Shown here: piece by piece, positions 59,841-64,000 of the stretch
Layout: the number at the start of each line of letters is the position of its first letter
How positions within the stretch are numbered: position 1 is the first letter of the stretch
NCBI GenBank assembly: GCA_046565505.1
Contig: JBKHYJ010000099.1
Location: 1 to 64,000 of the forward strand
Source of the DNA: JBKHYJ01 sp046565505
GTDB taxonomy: Bacteria; Acidobacteriota; Blastocatellia; UBA7656
Length of the DNA: 64,000 nucleotides
Reading direction: 5' to 3'
Notes under the pieces: model-generated
What the model was told of the DNA's origin: nothing
Seen by the model: the letters and a program-made list of their open reading frames with translations, nothing else
Databases searched by the model: none
Translations under genes and position numbers: made by a program

Positions 59841-60254
59841 TTATTCTCCTTCCGATAGACTTGCCTTCTCAACCAGCTCTAACAGTACGCCGCCGGCACT
59901 CGCCGGATGAAGAAAGGCGACCAGCTTGCCTTCTGCGCCGCGGCGCGGGTAGCCGTCGAGCAGCCGCACGCCTCGCCGCCTGAGTTCGTCTAATTTTAAT
60001 GAGAGGTCTTCGACCTCGTAACAGATGTGATGCAGCCCTTCACCCCGCCTGGCGATGAAGCGGCCGACGGGCGTCTGCTCCGAAATCGGCTCCAGCAGCT
60101 CGATTCGCGACTCGCCGGCCGGGAGCATGGATATGTGCACCCCCTGGTCTTCGACCGTCTCCGTACCGGAAACCTCGAATCCAAGTACGTCCCTGTAGAA
60201 CGCCAGCGAGTCGCTCATCGACCTGACCGCGATGCCAAGATGATCTATCTTCAT
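59841..60254 (-). CDS. mce: Methylmalonyl-CoA epimerase
   Basis: 137-aa vicinal-oxygen-chelate enzyme that interconverts (R)- and (S)-methylmalonyl-CoA. Metal ligands are placed in KIDHLGIAV (His), ISMLPAGESRIELLEP (Glu), GLHHICYEV (His) and VLLELVEK (Glu). ATG 60254; the stop TAA touches the next start. Located with meaB, an accessory factor of methylmalonyl-CoA mutase; the mutase itself is outside the window. Confidence 0.95.
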   Translation of the reverse strand: MKIDHLGIAVRSMSDSLAFYRDVLGFEVSGTETVEDQGVHISMLPAGESRIELLEPISEQTPVGRFIARRGEGLHHICYEVEDLSLKLDELRRRGVRLLDGYPRRGAEGKLVAFLHPASAGGVLLELVEKASLSEGE

Positions 60255-60327
60255 AAAGTGATGAGCGCCCGGGGCCGCGTGCCGCGCGGGCCAGGCATAT
60301 TTACCCGCGCAGTCTTCCGCTCGATCA

Positions 60328-61287
60328 TCAGCCCTCGGCCCTCAGTCCTTCCTTAAATCGGGATATTATTTCATCCACAACCGAGTACGGGTCGCGGCTG
60401 CGGTCCGCGACGGAGCGCGACATGGCGCGCAACTCGTCTTCGCTCACGCTCCCGCTCAAAGCGATCTTCAAAAGTCTGTCGCGGAGCATCTCGACTATGC
60501 GGTGCTCTGCGACGCCTGCGCGCCGGCTCTCGGACTGCTCGCGATTCGAGTCTATGAAACCGGCGTAGCTGCCGATTGCGTCGGCGAGCGTCCCCAACCC
60601 CTCGTCTTGGGTTGCTACCGTTTTGACTATCGGCGGCTTCCAACCATCGGGCCTCTCCGAGATCGAGAGCAAAGCCTCAAGCTCCCGCTCGGTCCTGTGC
60701 ACTCCGTCGCGGTCGGCCTTGTTGATAGCGAAGATGTCGCCGATCTCCATTATCCCCGCCTTAATGGCCTGAATGTCGTCGCCCATGCCGGGCACCAAAA
60801 CGACCACAGTGACATCGGCTGTCTTCACTATGTCAACTTCGTCCTGGCCTACGCCGACCGTTTCTATGATGATTTTATTATACCCCGCGGCATCAAGTAC
60901 CGCTACCACGTCTACGGTGGCGCGGGCGAGGCCGCCGAGGTAGCCGCGCGCCGCCATGCTGCGGATGAAGATGCCGGGGTCGGTCGCCATACCCTGCATG
61001 CGAATGCGGTCGCCTAAGATGGCCCCGCCCGTAAAGGGGCTTGAGGGGTCCACGGCGATGATGCCCACGCGGTCGCCCGAGGCGCGGTAGTGTGCGGCCA
61101 GGCGATTGACCAGCGTGCTCTTGCCCGCGCCGGGGGAGCCGGTGATGCCGACGACCAGTGCCCTGCCCGTGTGCGGGAAAATCTCTTTGAGCAGCTCTAA
61201 AGATTCCGGGCGCGCGTCTTCGATCCCGCTTATGGCGCGGGCGATGGACCGCTTGTCCCCGCTTAGAATCTTTTCGGTAACTGTCAT
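60328..61287 (-). CDS. meaB: Methylmalonyl-CoA mutase-associated GTPase MeaB
   Basis: 319-aa G3E-type GTPase chaperone that loads and protects B12 in methylmalonyl-CoA mutase. Walker A GITGSPGAGKST, VDPSSPFTGGAILGDRIRM, the G3 motif in ETVGVGQDEVD and NKADRDGV are all diagnostic. ATG 61287 starts MTVTEKILSGDKR; a GTG three codons upstream is possible. 73 bp before mce. Confidence 0.95.
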   Translation of the reverse strand: MTVTEKILSGDKRSIARAISGIEDARPESLELLKEIFPHTGRALVVGITGSPGAGKSTLVNRLAAHYRASGDRVGIIAVDPSSPFTGGAILGDRIRMQGMATDPGIFIRSMAARGYLGGLARATVDVVAVLDAAGYNKIIIETVGVGQDEVDIVKTADVTVVVLVPGMGDDIQAIKAGIMEIGDIFAINKADRDGVHRTERELEALLSISERPDGWKPPIVKTVATQDEGLGTLADAIGSYAGFIDSNREQSESRRAGVAEHRIVEMLRDRLLKIALSGSVSEDELRAMSRSVADRSRDPYSVVDEIISRFKEGLRAEG

Positions 61288-61396
61288 GCGCTTCACACGG
61301 GCGTCGTGAGCCGGCGGGCGGGCGTCAGTGCATACGAAATCTCGAATACGAAGGCTTGAGCGGGCCCGCCCCGGCCACCCCGGCCCGCGCGCCGTC

Positions 61397-62539
61397 TTAT
61401 GACCTGAGTAGCTGACGGGCGATCACCACCCGTTGAATCTCGCTCGTCCCTTCGCCGATCGTGCACAGCTTGGAATCGCGCCAGTATTTTTCGGCCGGGT
61501 AGTCTTTGATGTAGCCGTACCCGCCATGAATCTGCACGGACTCTTCGGCAACGCGCACGGCGACTTCGCTGGCGTAAAGCTTCGCCATAGAAGACTCTTT
61601 CGTCGTGACCTTGCCCTTATTCTTGCGGTCGGCCGCCTGGTAAGTGAGCAGCCGGGCCGCTTCGATTTGCGTAGCCATGTCGGCAAGCTTGAATTGAATC
61701 GCCTGGAACTCGGCGATAGGGCGGCCGAATTGCGTGCGCTCTTTAGCGTACCTCAGCGCGGCCTCGTAGGCCCCTTGCGCGATGCCGACCGAGAGCGCGG
61801 CTATTGATATTCTCCCGCCGTCGAGCACCTTCATAGCCTGAATGAAGCCCTGGCCGGGTTCGCCTATCAGGTTTGAGTCGGGGACGAAGCAGTCGTCAAA
61901 GACGAGCGCGGCAGTGTCGCTCGCACGCATGCCGACCTTGTTCTCCTTCTTCGCGACCGCGAACCCTTTCATCCCCCGCTCTATGATGAACGCCGAAATG
62001 CCATGAGTCCCGGCCGTGCGGTCGGAGATGGCAAGGGCGACTGTAGTTTGTGCGAAGGTCGCGTTCGTTATGAAATTCTTCGAGCCGTTGAGTACCCAGC
62101 CGCCATTCCTGCGCACGGCGGTCGTTCGCATGGAGCTCGCGTCAGAGCCCGAGCTAGGCTCCGTCAGTCCCCAGGCGGCGAACGCTTCGCCGCGCGCCAA
62201 CGGGACCAGGTATTTCTGCTTCTGTTGCTCGCTGGCGGCGATGTAAATATGGCCCGTGCCCAGCGAATTGTGCGCGGCGATCGCGAGCGCTATCGACGGG
62301 TCCACGCGCGCGAGTTCTTCTATGATTGTGGCGTATTCGACGTAGCCCATACCCTGGCCGCCGTACTCTTCGGAAACGAGCACGCCCAGCACCCCCAGCT
62401 CCGCGAACTTGGGCCGCAGCTCTGTGGGGAAGTGCTGGGATTCGTCCCATTCCAGGACGTGGGGGGCAAGTTCGGCCTCGGCAAACTCACGTATTGACCG
62501 TTTGATTTGCTCCTGTTCTTCGTTCAGCTCGAAATCCAT
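61397..62539 (-). CDS. Acyl-CoA dehydrogenase (short/branched-chain type)
   Basis: 380-aa FAD enzyme making 2-enoyl-CoA. FAD/CoA motifs WGLTEPSSGSDASSM and the C-terminal GGYGYIKDYPAEKYWRDSKLCTIGEGTSEIQ with the catalytic Glu in GEGTSEIQ are present. Placement beside meaB/mce hints at branched-chain amino acid or odd-chain acid breakdown. ATG 62539 has GGAGG 5 bp upstream; ATG 62542 lies too close to it. Confidence 0.94.
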   Translation of the reverse strand: MDFELNEEQEQIKRSIREFAEAELAPHVLEWDESQHFPTELRPKFAELGVLGVLVSEEYGGQGMGYVEYATIIEELARVDPSIALAIAAHNSLGTGHIYIAASEQQKQKYLVPLARGEAFAAWGLTEPSSGSDASSMRTTAVRRNGGWVLNGSKNFITNATFAQTTVALAISDRTAGTHGISAFIIERGMKGFAVAKKENKVGMRASDTAALVFDDCFVPDSNLIGEPGQGFIQAMKVLDGGRISIAALSVGIAQGAYEAALRYAKERTQFGRPIAEFQAIQFKLADMATQIEAARLLTYQAADRKNKGKVTTKESSMAKLYASEVAVRVAEESVQIHGGYGYIKDYPAEKYWRDSKLCTIGEGTSEIQRVVIARQLLRS

Positions 62540-62758
62540 CATCCCTCCAGCCAGACCCGGCTATTTCGCAAGCGCGTGTACACAGGCGGCCGGCCGCCTG
62601 TGATTGCGAACTTTTAATTTTACACGTAGTGATTCAAAAAATCATGCGGTCCGTGTTCATTCCGGCAGGGGCGACGCGCGCGGGGCGGGGAAGGGGGCGG
62701 CGAAGCGGAAGACACTGAAGACCCGCACGCCTTGACGCGCTTCGTGCGAGGCCCGAGG

Positions 62759-63565
62759 CTAGACCTTCTTGGCGGAGCGGGGGTGGCCCCGGCGGTCGGG
62801 GTTGCCTGGTTGTTTAGGGGGTTTTTTCCTGGCCAGGTCGGCTTGAAAAAAGCGGCTGACCTCGCTCGGCGTCAGTTCGCGATACGCGCCCGGGGCCAGC
62901 CCGTCCTCCGTGAGATGACCGATGCTGACGCGGCGGAGCTTCGTGACGGAATGTCCTATGGAGTCGAACATTCGCCTTATCTGCTGGTTCTTGCCTTGCC
63001 GCAGGGTCACCTCGTACCAGCAATTGCCGCCCTCTTTAGTCCGCTCGAGCAGCTTTATTTCGGCCGGGGCCGTCCGCGTATGGCCCAGGGAAACGCCACG
63101 CCTCAACCGCTCAATCTGCTCTTCGGAAGGCGCGCCCTTCACCTTCACATGATAGACCTTCGGCACGACCCCGGCCCTCGTCAGAAGGAGCGTAAGGTCC
63201 CCGTCATTCGTCAGTATGATTAACCCTTCGGTGTTAAAGTCCAGGCGCCCGACCGGGTGCAGGCCGCGTCTGGCCGATGGGGGGAGCAGGTGCGCGACTA
63301 GCGGCCGCTGCTTGGGGTCGGATGCCGCGGAGAGGTAACCGCGGAGCTTGTTTATGAGAAAGTATTTCTTTTCGCGCGCGCCCGGCTGCGCGTTGATGAG
63401 CTTCCCGCGCACCTTGACGTGGTCGCGTGCCGGGTCGGCCTTGCTCCCGAGCTCGGTCACGCGCTTGCCATTGACCGTCACTTCGCCGCGGAGGATCATC
63501 TCCTCGGCCGCGCGGCGGGAGGCGATGCCTGTCGCCGCGATTATCTTCTGTAGGCGTTCTTGCAT
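62759..63565 (-). CDS. rluB: RluB-type 23S rRNA pseudouridine synthase
   Basis: 268-aa RsuA/RluB-family synthase. N-terminal S4 domain (about 1-55) with RLQKIIAATGIASRRAAEEMI, then the catalytic Asp motif GRLDFNTEGLIILTNDGDL. The family members RluB, RluE, RluF and RsuA modify different uridines; S4 and length support RluB/RsuA, not proof. A basic Pro-rich tail closes the protein. ATG 63565; RBS weak. Confidence 0.85.
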   Translation of the reverse strand: MQERLQKIIAATGIASRRAAEEMILRGEVTVNGKRVTELGSKADPARDHVKVRGKLINAQPGAREKKYFLINKLRGYLSAASDPKQRPLVAHLLPPSARRGLHPVGRLDFNTEGLIILTNDGDLTLLLTRAGVVPKVYHVKVKGAPSEEQIERLRRGVSLGHTRTAPAEIKLLERTKEGGNCWYEVTLRQGKNQQIRRMFDSIGHSVTKLRRVSIGHLTEDGLAPGAYRELTPSEVSRFFQADLARKKPPKQPGNPDRRGHPRSAKKV

Positions 63566-63668
63566 GTCAGTGACGCTGCCCGCCGGGCCTGCGTCCCGGG
63601 TAAAGGGCAAAACAGAAGTATACCCGCACGCCGGGGGGCCGGCGCAAGGCGCGCCGTGGCGGGCGCAT

Positions 63669-64000
63669 TCACCGCCGCCGCTGGTCGAAGCAGACGACGC
63701 TGCCCGGCATGGATTTGGCTTTGCGCTTGACCGACACGAAGGTGTTGCTTATCTCAAGCGGGTGGTTGAAGAGTCGCCGCTCGTTGGTCACGACCGCGAT
63801 TGATAGAGACATGATCGGGAAACGCTCCAGCCCGCCCCTGCGGCCCTCGGCCTCCAGGTAGCCGCGCTCGATGTCCTCCTGCTTGTAAAACTTCTCTACC
63901 AGCCCGTCGAATTCGGTTATCAAATTATCGAGCGCCGCTCTGACTACTTCGAGGCTCCGTTCGTCCGCCCTCGGCATGTCATTGCTGAAGCCTATCAAAA
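63669..64000 (-). CDS. C-terminal fragment of a GGDEF-like protein (truncated by window edge)
   Basis: Open frame on the minus strand running off the window at 64000; 109 residues are visible. The pattern FYKQEDIERGYLEAEGRRGG..FPIMSLSIAVVTNERRLF..VSVKRKAKSMPGSVVCFDQRR corresponds to the end of GGDEF-family domains, following the GGDDF core that would lie outside. The sequence looks degenerate (no clear substrate-site residues in this part), so c-di-GMP activity is doubtful. The start is not in the window. Confidence 0.6.
   Translation of the reverse strand, partial: LIGFSNDMPRADERSLEVVRAALDNLITEFDGLVEKFYKQEDIERGYLEAEGRRGGLERFPIMSLSIAVVTNERRLFNHPLEISNTFVSVKRKAKSMPGSVVCFDQRRR

Overview
The window looks like a chromosomal stretch of a GC-rich, Gram-negative-type bacterium, most likely an acidobacterium of the Blastocatellia type. 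This rests on gene content only: a very large Oar-like TonB-dependent receptor with an N-terminal carboxypeptidase-regulatory domain, a DUF1800/DUF1501 pair, a transmembrane Ser/Thr kinase, a PilZ protein, a degenerate GGDEF protein and a BamD-like lipoprotein-type protein. There is no rRNA or tRNA to fix the taxon. I see no phage, insertion sequence or CRISPR array. Non-ATG starts (GTG, TTG) are frequent.

Layout. 1-8204: Ser/Thr kinase, beta-CASP nuclease, a TetR regulator with two matching operator arrays that flank it and a small secreted protein, a TolC-like outer-membrane protein with its own terminator, PilZ and a small disordered protein. 8498-14443: a membrane glycosyltransferase, then a secreted DUF1800/DUF1501/CxxCH-protein locus behind a strong promoter and a leader of about 430 nt, closed by terminators. 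14609-22497: panB-panC, an orphan NtrY-like kinase, gatC-gatA, a DMT exporter and a small beta-barrel. 22781-31397 (minus): M28 peptidase, an active/inactive M16 peptidase pair and the TonB receptor, which together suggest peptide capture and processing. 31641-37648 (minus): the L21 operon rplU-rpmA-obgE-nadD-rsfS, followed by a receiver-less sigma-54 activator, rlmH, a DksA-like regulator and comF.

37897-42253: serA, endonuclease V, pyroglutamyl peptidase with a small coupled partner, and a second DMT transporter. Two copies of an inverted GATTTT-type repeat sit here. 42516-48600 (plus): a lipoprotein, a Rid-family protein and an enoyl-CoA-hydratase-like protein (both lacking the classical catalytic residues), tryptophan 2,3-dioxygenase, a kynureninase-like enzyme and an APC permease: a tryptophan to anthranilate module that probably feeds a CoA-dependent ring pathway. 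48710-52048: purH behind a promoter and a possible attenuator, then two histone-H1-like Lys/Gly/Ala repeat proteins. 52113-64000 (mostly minus): cutA, a secreted hydrolase, a DUF2007 protein, a DapF homologue in which both catalytic cysteines are serine, a PfkB kinase, mtnP, a parvulin PPIase coupled to methylmalonyl-CoA epimerase, meaB, acyl-CoA dehydrogenase, an RluB-type pseudouridine synthase and a GGDEF fragment cut by the window edge.

The observations I would follow first are the Ser/Ser DapF (54446-55303), the active-site-altered RidA/ECH pair in the tryptophan cluster, the tandem H1-like proteins, and the identical three-half-site operator arrays around the TetR gene.
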